Shown here: positions 13,623 to 23,362 of the stretch, piece after piece
Layout of the letters: each line of letters begins with the position of its first letter
Position numbering within the stretch: the stretch's first letter is position 1
Origin: Branchiostoma floridae
Taxonomy: Eukaryota > Chordata > Leptocardii > Amphioxiformes > Branchiostomatidae
Direction of reading: 5' to 3'
DNA: 64,000 bases
Assembly: GCF_000003815.2 (NCBI RefSeq)
Contig: NC_049981.1
Coordinates: 27,439,757 to 27,503,756 of the forward strand
Position numbers and translations under genes: made by a program
Notes under the pieces: model-generated
Told to the model about the DNA's origin: nothing
Database searches by the model: none
The model's input: the letters and a program-made list of their open reading frames with translations, nothing else

Positions 13623-14248
13623 AAAATACCTAAGTCATGATGCTTGAATCACATCTATGAGAAGGGATATCATAAGGGGAATTCTTGAGGATATGCTTTT
13701 ATATACCACTGCCCATTGACTCAAAAACATTTAACATTGGTGTGGATCCGTAGCTATGGCCAAGGTAAGAAAACATATCTCCTTTATCTGTTTTTGAATC
13801 ACATTTGCTTGAAATTTCACCCTGTCAGACGGAAAGAACTTGTGAAATGTCATGCCAGTGTACCTCCTGAAATACTTGTTAAATCATTTGAAAAAATCTC
13901 GTGTGTATTCTTTGGCTTTTTATACCTTTGCCAAGACGTTAGCGTCTGTATATATGACATATTGTGCTATGTGGATGAACAGCATAAGTCAAGAAACTAT
14001 AGATGGATTGACATACAATTTGGCATGTGTTTATGCCTTGTCCTATTGAAAAACGTGATTAGATTTTGGGACCCCTAGTGGCCTATATAGTTGCTGCAGC
14101 AATACTTTCGTTTTTTATGTCTCATTCAACCGTAACGAACACCAAGTAAGATCATGTACCTGTTGCACGACTTTGGATTGTATGACCACAGGTCAAAGAG
14201 TGGCTCTTAAACTAGTTAAAGCCTGCGAAAGTCCCATCCTCATCTGTC

Positions 14249-14267
14249 GGAAAGTCCCAAGTATAAA
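14249..14267 (+). promoter_or_regulatory. kB motif plus TATA box: IL-17 core promoter
   Basis: GGAAAGTCCC (inverse of GGGACTTTCC) at 14249-14258 is followed four bases later by TATAAA at 14262-14267. The IL-17-like start codon is 217 bp downstream, which leaves room for a 5' UTR of about 190 nt. The arrangement suggests a Rel-inducible core promoter. Confidence 0.5.
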
Positions 14268-14483
14268 GTAGTACATCTTAGACTCCTGTTCAGACGTGCC
14301 AGAGGTGGCCTTTCCCCCTTACCCTTAGAAGTGCACAGAGACAGACTAGCTGACGTACTCCTGGAGTTCAGACGTGCTTCTTGAAGCTGTCTGTAATGAT
14401 CGGCTATCGATAGTGTGCACCAAGACAACGATCTGCTGTCAATATTTTCCAGCTGTATTTTCTATAATCGATCGACTACAACT

Positions 14484-15592
14484 ATGGACCTCATGCAGGT
14501 AATACCTTTTTGTTTGACGAGTTAGAAATAAGGAGGAGGCTCTTTTCAACTGTTTCAAAATGGCCAAAATCGGACCAGTACACGATCGAATCTGACACTA
14601 CCACCCCTTCCTCCCATGGACTGCTACCAGCTGGCTTTAACTGCCGTTTACTGACAAGGGCAGGCAAACGGCCGTCAGTGGTCTTTTCCTGGTTTCAATT
14701 CTGCAGACACTGGATGATTTGTAATGATCAGTGGAAAATCTAATAGATATTTGGGCGACTTACATTGCGGAACTTGCAGAACGCCGCACCATGACCGGTG
14801 CATGGTGGGGCTTTCCATGATGACCAGTGGGAACCCCCGGCTATTCCATATTCCAGTTAGGGGGGCCAGCATTTCAATATTCAAATATAAGTCACGGCTG
14901 TGCGAAACTTCTTTTAAAGACCATTTTTTGTCCACAGGTTATATTGCTGCTAGTTGCATCTGTGACTGTGTTGTCTGGTATCATCGAAGGTAAGACAAGG
15001 TGCAGATCCACAATGAAGAGAAGTGACCCGGGTCCGGGCGGCTATAGAGTCTTCAACCGGAAACAGCTGGCTATCATCACACCCCTGCTCAACCTACGAG
15101 AGCCGAAGCGAAACCTTAACAAGAGTCTGAACAAAAGGTGATCTTTTTATGTAGTCCATCCTTTCATCCAGCCGCCCATCCATCATCCCATCTATCTATC
15201 TATCTATCTGCGCACGGTGTACATTCTCAAAAACATTTCACCAGCATTTATACTTCCTTGTCTACTATCGTTACTAAAACAACTTTATTGTATGATCTTG
15301 TATCATGGATGATACGTAACTATCATACTTTTGTTTTGGGATCAGGACTGACGCCCCCTTCCGGATGGTCACTGACTGCAACCGTGACAGGATCCCAAGA
15401 GACATCCTCGTCGCTCGTTGTCGAGAAGAAGCGTGTGACGATGATGCCAGCTGGGTAAAGGGCAACACTTACGCATCAAAGCTGGTGGTTTGGAAAGTTC
15501 GGGTCAACGGCAAGCTGCAGTACCACGCCCAGCGGGAGAAGGTCCCAGTAGCGTGCACGTGCATGAGACCACTCGTCGCGGGTCCGGGGTAA
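14484..15592 (+). CDS. Interleukin-17 family secreted cytokine
   Basis: Three exons: 14484-14498 (phase 0), 14938-15137 (phase 2) and 15346-15592, giving 153 residues. All junctions are GT-AG. Residues 1-22 form a hydrophobic signal peptide (MDLMQVILLLVASVTVLSG), so the product is secreted. A basic linker follows, with an N-K-S sequon at 66-68 and a KR pair at 71-72. The C-terminal half carries the IL-17 signature: RIPRDILVARC (87-97), a second cysteine at 102, the NTYASKLVVWKVRV strand (112-125) and the terminal VACTCMRPL (140-148). C97, C102, C142 and C144 fit the cystine-knot pairs of IL-17 proteins. Length and the CxC-M-R-P ending match the family; the subfamily (B/D-like or lineage-specific) cannot be set by eye. 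IL-17 proteins act through IL-17 receptors and Act1/TRAF6 to NF-kB. The gene sits between two TNIP paralogues. A polyadenylation signal AATAAA follows at 15672. Confidence 0.88.
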
Positions 15593-15671
15593 ACTGATAT
15601 TGATAATCTCCCCTTTTTATTCTCCAAGCAAAGGTTTCGGTGTAGCAGTGGCCGGGAAGGGGAGGCAGCCG

Positions 15672-15677
15672 AATAAA
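15672..15677 (+). terminator. AATAAA polyadenylation signal of IL-17 gene
   Basis: AATAAA lies 80 nt after the IL-17-like stop codon, which would give a very short 3' UTR. Confidence 0.5.
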
Positions 15678-15718
15678 GTCACGACCACTACTATCCCCCT
15701 CGACCATAACCTCTGCTC

Positions 15719-15729
15719 GGGGAATCCCC
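15719..15729 (+). promoter_or_regulatory. Perfect kB site GGGGAATCCCC 3' of IL-17
   Basis: This is a second exact copy of the 11-mer also present at 10180 and (inverse) at 37634. It lies 127 nt after the IL-17-like stop codon and could serve as a 3' enhancer or 3' UTR element. Function is inferred. Confidence 0.4.
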
Positions 15730-17669
15730 ACCCCTTTGTTTTGTTTTGTGGGATTTATGTGACCCTTGGTCTTATCATTGGAATATGTTGCACGATGCAC
15801 GATGGAAAAGTATGATTTAATCGACAACAGAACAAACAAAATTTTCTACATCCCTTATAAATTTTATTAACACATCTGTCAAATCTTTGCTCGTTCAGCA
15901 GTCACAGCGCCAAGTGAAAAGGAATTACAAGTTTGTTTGTTTTTGATTTTGCAGAGATCGTAACTACGATATTTTATATATATATATTGCATTTGGTCTT
16001 ACATTTTTATTCGGTATTATATTTGTGATTTGTGCATTTCAAGATCATCCACACAGAGAACTAAAGTTGTCTACTTCTCGCGAAAATATTTATCCATGAA
16101 TCTCAATAAATATAGAAAAAAGGAATGTGAATGGAGCCAACAAAAGATTCAAGATATCTAAGTAACAATATCCGAAAAATATAGTTATGACCGAAGATAA
16201 CTCGTATGTATACTAAATACATTTGCAGCGTTACCTTTGTTGTGATCAGATTTAATAATGTTGATAGCGCTTGGTCATTTGTGCATTTTTTTAAAGAAAG
16301 CATTTGGTTCTTTGAACATTGTATTTGCTATTTATACCTTGCCGTACTCTTCCAATCCAAACCAATCAAACTCATCGTACCAACTTGACCTCTGATAGTT
16401 ATCATCCTGTAATTGCGGATCAAATGAGTGACTTTATTGATAAACTGAATTGACAACACTAGTAACTTGAACTACATTTCTTGTTGCACTCAGTACACTC
16501 GTGCTGCTGTTTGATACAAAGGAAGACTTTCTTTGTTCTCTTTTCAATAAATAAAACTCAAGATAGAGGACTATAGGCATTACAGATACATAATGGTACA
16601 TTTGGCCAAACATAACATTTCGGTGCTCATTCATTCTGTGGCGCAGGTTTCTGTGTGCATCCGTCGACGATAATAACTCCCTATAGCCTGTTCATTTGCT
16701 CATTCTATCTGTATGTATACCCACCCCTGGTAGGGAGATTCTGCCCACCTGGCTTCACACCTCCACGACTAACCCCTGGGTGGGTGTTAAAACTATATAG
16801 GGGAGCTCAGGTGGGCCCGTAAAAAGACTAAAGACCGGTGTAACGGTATCCAAAACATAGTTATCAGAGATCACTAGCACTCCATGGAACTATACCCTTT
16901 GCTGTGTAACTAACGTTTGAGGTGAACTGATGTTAACATTACAATAGCTTCAATATGTATTTCTTTAAAGACAGTGTTTTGGTATGTTCTACGAACATTG
17001 TATTAAGTTATTTGTAAATTCTCGTCTTCTTTCAATCCAGACTGATCATACTAGCCGTACCAACCGGCAGTAGTTATAGTAATAATACAACACAGTTAAT
17101 GTTTTAGATTAAACCGGCTCACTTAAGGCCTTCCTCCGAAATCGTGAAAGAAACTCCGGTGCGATACCTTTTGTGTGATCACCTGAGGAAACCGGTGTGA
17201 CCACTTCTTCGGTGTTTTACATTTGAGACAATGTTTCAGAACACTCATTAACTTGTATTTGAGTGTCGATAGATATTAAGGGATGATTGATGGACACAGT
17301 AAGGCGGATCTATGTTGAATAGAACGCATTTTAATAAACGTTACTAATATAAAGCATGGGGGCATTACTGGGATAAATCTTACTATATCTGTTGTATACG
17401 GCTAGGTAGTATGATAAAGTATGATTGGTTAGTGTGATGGGGTACTAGTACTTCGCTTCAAGTAAGCAAAACAAAAGCACCGCCGATTCTGAGGTTAACA
17501 AATTGAACGTATTTAAATATTCGAAGATGCATGTAGTGCATATATTCACGTACGGTACAGGTCGGCAATCAAGCAATCAATTCTGACGTCTAATACAATA
17601 CGTAAGAATATGAAATCATCAGGAGAAACATTTCGTACGATTGTAAATAAACGGAAGAAAAAAAAAGCT
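15730..17669. other. Spacer between IL-17 and tRNA-Gly, no gene recognised
   Basis: AT-rich spacer. Short inverted words near 16745-16816 (cccacctgg and caggtggg) hint at another small foldback element. An 89-bp repeat at 17122 is listed separately. Confidence 0.45.
17122..17210. repeat. 89-bp interspersed repeat, copy 1
   Basis: CTTAAGGCCTTCCTCC through the final ACCACTTCTTC is identical to 18856-18944. This copy lacks the small insertion that abuts the second copy. A related, diverged copy is at about 22950-23055. Confidence 0.8.
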
Positions 17670-17740
17670 TGCATCGGCCGGGAATCGAACCCGGGCCTCC
17701 CGCGTGGCAGGCGAGAATTCTACCACTGAACCACCGATGC
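17670..17740 (-). tRNA. tRNA-Gly (anticodon GCC)
   Basis: The minus strand reads GCATCGGTGGTTCAGTGG in the 5' half and ends GATTCCCGGCCGATGC plus discriminator A. The acceptor stem GCATCGG pairs with CCGATGC. The A box (TGGTTCAGTGG) and B box (GGTTCGATTCC) are intact, and the anticodon loop reads CTGCCAC with GCC at the anticodon. It is 71 nt long and intronless. A T-run immediately downstream (minus strand, about 17650-17665) is a Pol III terminator. It differs from the vertebrate gene I remember mainly by a compensated pair in the acceptor stem. Confidence 0.95.
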
Positions 17741-18738
17741 GACTTCCACGTGTTAGTACATAAAACTTCGATGCCCCATGAGTTGTATTCTATAATGATT
17801 ATTCACAGTTGATTTCTTCTGACAACGTTTACAATCTCTAATCTCATTTGAATAAAAAAAAGACGAATATGCACTATTTTTTTCTTCAGTTTAATCAATA
17901 GAAGCCACCAAATCGCGCGCGATAATAACAAATAAGGAAGTCAACTCAAGTCATGAACCGGGACGAGGCGGATACAAAAGCGTTGTGTTTTAGGCTTAAA
18001 AGCGCCGCTTACATCGGCTACATATGGCGGCGAGAAGATGATCTCCAGTTAGAAGCTCATCAGGCTTAGATTCGTCAGCAGGTCGTGTAAAAGAGCACTT
18101 TAGTTTAATGTCCTATATGATCTACCAACCTGATGAAATCCTTTTCGGAACAAAACGGTCTGTTAAGGTTACGGGTCGCAGTTCAATTTAGAGCACAGTA
18201 AAACGCCGCAAGTGCGGTTTGTCTCCCTAACTTTTGCTCTCTATTGCTTGGTGATCGTTATAGCTGAGCATAGAATTTTCGAATTTTCTGAAAAGCTAGA
18301 GGTTTTATTATTTTTATGCGCGGAGCAGTTGGTCAGCAAGTGTCGCCTTCTTTGTATTAGCCTTTTTGTATCAATAGTGATGCGTTTTTTTCGCCTGATG
18401 GCTCAAATAATATCGATTTTTTTGCATTTTCAATGAATTTGCGTCATCGGATATTGTCAAATTATTATTATTTTTTTTTTAATTTACGTTTTTCACAAAT
18501 AGGAAGTACTTACTTTCTTTAGCTACCATCCTGGGAAAATCCGTTTTTTTTCATAAGCAGCTTCGATCAAGAAAGCGTAAAAAACTTTCGGGTTCAAAAT
18601 CAACACTTTAATGCATATTGTACCCCAAATCAAAAGACATCAGCCGATACCCACAAGTACATCGAAAGAAGTAAGGATCACCTTTGCACCGTGATGACAA
18701 GGTTTTGTGTACGTACGTTTCTTGGCGGAATTATAGTA
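17741..18738. other. Spacer after tRNA-Gly, no gene recognised
   Basis: A T-rich tract covers roughly 18300-18560. No supported gene was found. Confidence 0.4.
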
Positions 18739-18746
18739 ACCTTAAG

Positions 18747-18853
18747 TAATCTCCAAGCAGATTCCTCCGGTGGCATAAAACAGTAGCATAAGCTGGGGAA
18801 GGAGTTTAGCCGGCAGAGGAGTAAAATTGGCCACCGCGGCTGCTTGGAGATTA
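18747..18853. mobile_element. 107-bp hAT-like MITE with 8-bp target duplication
   Basis: 14-bp perfect terminal inverted repeats (TAATCTCCAAGCAG ... CTGCTTGGAGATTA) are flanked by the direct repeat ACCTTAAG on both sides (18739-18746 and 18854-18861). An 8-bp duplication is characteristic of hAT elements. It abuts the 89-bp repeat copy at 18856, and the other copy at 17122 lacks it. Confidence 0.75.
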
Positions 18854-18855
18854 AC

Positions 18856-18944
18856 CTTAAGGCCTTCCTCCGAAATCGTGAAAGAAACTCCGGTGCGATA
18901 CCTTTTGTGTGATCACCTGAGGAAACCGGTGTGACCACTTCTTC
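18856..18944. repeat. 89-bp interspersed repeat, copy 2
   Basis: Identical to 17122-17210. Similarity in the following sequence (gcagaaaaggttggtctcag against gtggaaaaggtttgcgtcaa) extends the family to the copy at about 22950-23055. Confidence 0.8.
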
Positions 18945-19690
18945 TTTGTTTCTGCCCTTCCCAGCAGAAAAGGTTGGTCTCAGTTAGCGTTACTATGCTT
19001 AAAATGGTGGGAGAAACTTTGCTGCACATTTTCGACCAAGTATTATCCCTACCAATAATGCTGAACTCATTTTGTACATGTACGACAAAAAACGACAAAA
19101 CGTGGCAGCAATGACCAGGTGGCCGCTGTGCAAAGGCCGCTGATACAGTGTACATAACAACATACAGTATACCTTGCACTGACCATGGCTGTACAGTACT
19201 GTACTCCAATCCGTTGCAAAAAGTGATGGATTTCATCTTACTTTTTCTAGTCGAAAACAAAATTAAAAACCACTCGGCCATTTTGCTTGTGAATTCTTCC
19301 AGGAGGAGAAAATTTGTAACAATTAGAAATGGATATTTGCATCGGCTTTTCAGTGTAATTTATGTCTGGGACATGAGAGCAACATTGGCATTGGACTCTC
19401 TTCTTTGTAAACATGTCATGAAGTCAGCAGGATTATATCTAATACAGGTAGCCACAATTTGTCAGGAAAAATCTGATCAACCCACAGTTACCTGCCTTTC
19501 GTGATCATTGGAGTATAGTAACAAACAATTAATAAAACCTTATCTACACTTGCTTTGTTGCAAAAGACAATTGTTGAACCTTTCCTGATGACGGCATTAC
19601 CCATTTTCTTTCAATCCACAGGAACAAATTTATCCTCATAACCGATTTCGAATCTATAAATTTACCGGATCGCCCCAACCTATAATAAGT

Positions 19691-19964
19691 ATGGCGATGA
19701 CAGCCGTTGAGAGCCCTGAAGTCTCTGTGAGTGGCAGGAAGTGTCCAGAAGCGCGGAAGATTCCCAGGGTGTCGTCACTGGTGCAGAAAGTAAAGAAGCT
19801 TTCCAGACAGGCGAGAGACTACCGGGTCATCCGCACCGCCTCATTGATTCTGGCATGGTTTTGTATGGTGAGCTGTTACTCGAGCAGTATTTGCAATTCC
19901 AGTTTTTTTTATAACTAAAGGTGCCACCAACACGCGCATATGCATATTTATTTGGAGACGCCGC

Positions 19965-20030
<66 letters not shown>

Positions 20031-22012
20031 ACACCATGTACACACCATGTACACACCATGTACACCATATTAACGTTACATTTTCTGTTTGTTTCATTGA
20101 TCTTTTTAGTGTTTTTTTTTTCAACAATTTTACAGGGTCTGTACGTTACTATCGTGGGACCTACTATGATCGACCTGAAAGACAGGATCGGTGTCGACTA
20201 CGAGGAAATCTCGCGAGTTCTCGTGTCCCACACCGTGGGGTACTTCCTGGCCACCGTGACTTGCGGCATCTTCCTGGACTTCCAGCCCAAGTTCGCCTAC
20301 GGGGTGCTGGGATCTGCCTTCTTTCTCGCGGGGGTGGGGACGGCGGGGACACCCTTCACCACCTCCCTCGGGGGACTGGGCTTCCTTCAGCACCTGGCGG
20401 GATGGGGACACGGATTCACAGACGCCGGTACACACCATGACTACTTGCAGTCACATGGCTATTAGTCCGCCATGCTAGTGGCTTTATACACGTACAGACG
20501 CGTGCATTAGATTAGCTCTACGCCCATTTCATTAACGAAATCCCATACAGTTCAACTTTGGTTTCGATATTCCATATGGTCCAGTGGTTAGGATTCGGCA
20601 CTCGCACCCCCAAGTCCAGGGTTCGACCTTTATTCCCGATGTGGGGAAGTTTTGGACATAGAGGCATATGTTCTGCTTCCATTACCATGCCCAGAACACC
20701 TACGTGCCTAACTTAATTGTTTGCTTCAACATTGATCATTTCACCCTTAATATCTAAAAGCAGAATATGATCTTTTAGTATCATTTTGTAAACTGTGACA
20801 AGATTCAATCGCATTTTTTTGCTATCCAAAAACTGTTTAGACAGTTGGAAAAAAATCTTCATTTAAAAAGTTCTTTACAATAATAATATCAGAATTTCTT
20901 GCATTTATGAATTCATTTATCCATCTATCTATCTATCTGTTTATGTATTGGATTTATTGGTAAAATGTATTTTTTTCTTTCCCAGCCGGCACGGTGGTTT
21001 GTGCGCGATTGTGGGGAGACAAGGCATCTGCACCTATACACGCAATGCACGCTGGGTATCCAATCGCTGCCTTCATCGTCCCGCTGATCGTCATCCCCTT
21101 CCGTCTCCGGACCGCCCAGCGGCAGTCAACGGTACTACAGCCCCTCCTCTCACCGTGGAAGAGGCTTGGAGACTGTCTAAGATACAGTGGCCGTACGTCG
21201 GCGTGTCCGTAGCTCAGTTCACCATATGTATCTTATTCGTCTTTTACCAGTACAAGGAGTTAGTCAGTGATTACAAAAGTAAGACGAACACGGCCCCAAA
21301 ATCGTTCTCTGCCTTTCTCTCTCCTGGTCGCTTCCTGAAAGGAAAAAGCAAGAAAGCACTTTTCCTACTGTTCTTGCTTTTTCTGTACTATGTTGTTCTT
21401 AAGTTGGGTCAGAATGCCTTTATTCAGTACATGGTGTCCTACATGGTGGAGACCAACATGTTCAGCAAGCCGGGCGCCAGTGTAGTCTACTCCGGCTATT
21501 GGATCAGTTACGCCTCCATGCGGTGCGTGTCTATTGCTGCAGCAGCCTTCGTGCCCATCCGCATCATGTTGCTCTCAGAAATCATCGTTCTTTTCATTTC
21601 CGGCATTATGGTTGCCGTCTGGGGTGCGACCGATAAGACCGTATTCTGGGTTTTTACTTGTATCCTGGGTCTTTGTACGTCCCCTATTTTTCCTGGAGGC
21701 ACTGCTTGGGCCAACAGGTATCTGGACGCCTCCTCTATTGTGTTTGCTATCTGTATTGTTGGGGCATCGGTAGGAGGCACGGCTTCCAGCTACATTACTG
21801 GTTACCTGTTTGAGTACGTGGGTCCTCGGTCAATGCTGTATTTCTTCATGGGTTGCGGCTGCGCTCTCTTGCCCACGTTTGTTGTTATGCAGATCACAGT
21901 ATCTTCGCTTACCGCAAAACGGTCTGACATGGAATTGGAAACTCGACAAAGCAAGGGTTTAGAGATCATAGATGATCATGAGGAATGTAAAACGATACTT
22001 ATCCGGGAATGA
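19691..22012 (+). CDS. MFS transporter, MFSD4/NaGLT1-like, with an apparent frameshift
   Basis: Exons 19691-19867, 20136-20427 and 20986-22012 are joined by GT-AG introns. Exon 1 gives a basic cytoplasmic N-terminus leading into the first membrane helix. Exon 2 encodes GLYVTIVGPTMIDLKDRIGV and GYFLATVTCGIFLDF, resembling the first helices and loop of the MFSD4B sodium-dependent glucose transporter as I remember it. Exon 3 starts with TVVCARLWGDKASAPIHAMH, matching the family's WGDK...HALHF element, followed by the helix PIAAFIVPLIVIPFRLR. The frame then breaks between about 21100 and 21150: the upstream frame hits a stop at 21210, while the frame two bases on runs open from VNGTTAPPLTVEEAWRLS through the remaining helices to GCALLPTFVVMQITV and a C-terminus ILIRE. 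One missing base explains it. It may be an assembly error, a null allele or a young pseudogene. Expected role: plasma-membrane solute (sugar) transport. Confidence 0.78.
19967..20033. repeat. (CA)n microsatellite in MFS intron 1
   Basis: About 33 CA units with one interruption, followed by short tandem copies of acaccatgt up to about 20068. Confidence 0.95.
20571..20647 (+). pseudogene. tRNA-Glu-like pseudogene or SINE head in MFS intron 2
   Basis: GGTCCAGTGGTTAGGATTCG is nearly the A-box half of tRNA-Glu, and GGTTCGACC is a B-box-like word. The ends TCCATAT and ATGTGGG can still pair. The anticodon stem is broken, the anticodon position reads CGC rather than CTC/TTC, and the T arm has extra bases, so it is not expected to be a working tRNA. 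Confidence 0.5.
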
Positions 22013-22244
22013 GACGAACTGAAAAGTATCAACAAACCAACCAAGCAAGTAATCAATCAACCAAGTACTAGTAACCTACCAACAAGGCGCTGTATACAGA
22101 CTACCACTCCAGGCCCTTGCGATTTAGCCCAGCCTATATATTGTAAGCTCATCGCTATTCAGCCCCTGGCTGCGAAGAGAGACTAGTCGGCCCAACCAAC
22201 CACCAGCTTGGGTTGGAACCTACCCTCAGTATAATCAAATCTAA

Positions 22245-22730
22245 GGCCACAGCAAGTAAATTTTATGGATGCCATCCTCTGTAGACTGCAAAAATTATAA
22301 GATAGGGCGAAAAAAACGCCAGATGGACTGAAATTTTCAAAACAGATACCATAAACATTATAACAAGACAAAACATGACAGCACAGACAACAAATAATTC
22401 ACTCCTTCATTCAAGAAGTGAACTATAGTGTAGTAAGAGTGACGCTGGTCTGTTAGACTGATATCACTTACCAATTTGGCAACTACACTCATGGCTTTCA
22501 TAGTACTGCACAGTGGTAGTGTCACTTTTTAACTGCATTCTCGTTTCACCTGTGTTACCTCTACAAGTACTATCATTAGGCTACAACACAACATATTTCC
22601 ATTTAAGTAATTTCTCGTCATGTTGTCTCGTTACGTTCATCGTCGTCTCAGCAGAAGAAAAATATCTTTTTAATCAGGCGAATATTAATGAGCGCGTGGA
22701 TGTCATCCATAAAATTTACTTGCTGTGGCC
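22245..22730. mobile_element. 486-bp terminal-inverted-repeat element (MITE)
   Basis: The 33-bp ends, starting GGCCACAGCAAGTAAATTTT, are inverse complements with one mismatch (GGATGCC against GGATGAC). The interior has no transposase frame. It lies between the MFS and JmjC genes. Confidence 0.7.
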
Positions 22731-22949
22731 CAGTTACAAAGTGCATAGTCTGTTATAGATACAACGCACTTGAAAAGATTTGTAAATTTGTTCACACTTG
22801 TTTCAAAAAGAGAGAAGGGACTATGTAGATTTTAGATGATATAAGATGTAACCTGTTTCACGTATACTTAAGTTATCCAACCCAATGCATTTAGCCCATG
22901 TTGGGCAGGAATATGCAATGAAGATCATTGTCATTGTCATTGTTATGTA

Positions 22950-23055
22950 TTGTCACCTTGGGAAACCGGTATTACCGCTTCTTCAAATCTTAGTAGTCTG
23001 TCCTTTTCAGTGGAAAAGGTTTGCGTCAACCAGCGTCACTATCCAATAATGCTAA
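22950..23055. repeat. Diverged copy of the 18.86-kb interspersed repeat
   Basis: ACCTTGGGAAACCGGTATTA then CCGCTTCTTC, and later aaaaggtttgcgtcaaccag, parallel the order of words at 18910-19000. Confidence 0.5.
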
Positions 23056-23362
23056 TCTCTTTAGTACTATGATCTCCATCTCGTCCTCAGACATAGTCAT
23101 AGATTAAACAGCGAACGAGAGAACTGGCGTTCTGCTTCTTCCGGTCGTGAAGTAGGGTGCTTCCGGTCTTTAAATCGTTCCCACTGTTAATGCGAGACTA
23201 CTACAAGAGAGGATCGGAGTGGGAATTTGACCCCCTACGTCGTTTTCAACCTATAGGGCAGTATACGTAAGTAACGTTATAGTTGCGCTGACCTCGACTC
23301 TACTGTAACTCTACTCCAAGCTGCCCCTGACGATATAACTTCAGACTGGAACTTTTATTGCC

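Noticed and set aside
20571-20647. Functional tRNA-Glu gene
   Set aside because: Broken anticodon and T arms and a wrong anticodon.
21055-21120. A small intron as explanation of the MFS frame change
   Set aside because: A GT...AG pair exists, but removing it would delete a well-conserved membrane helix (PIAAFIVPLIVIPF).
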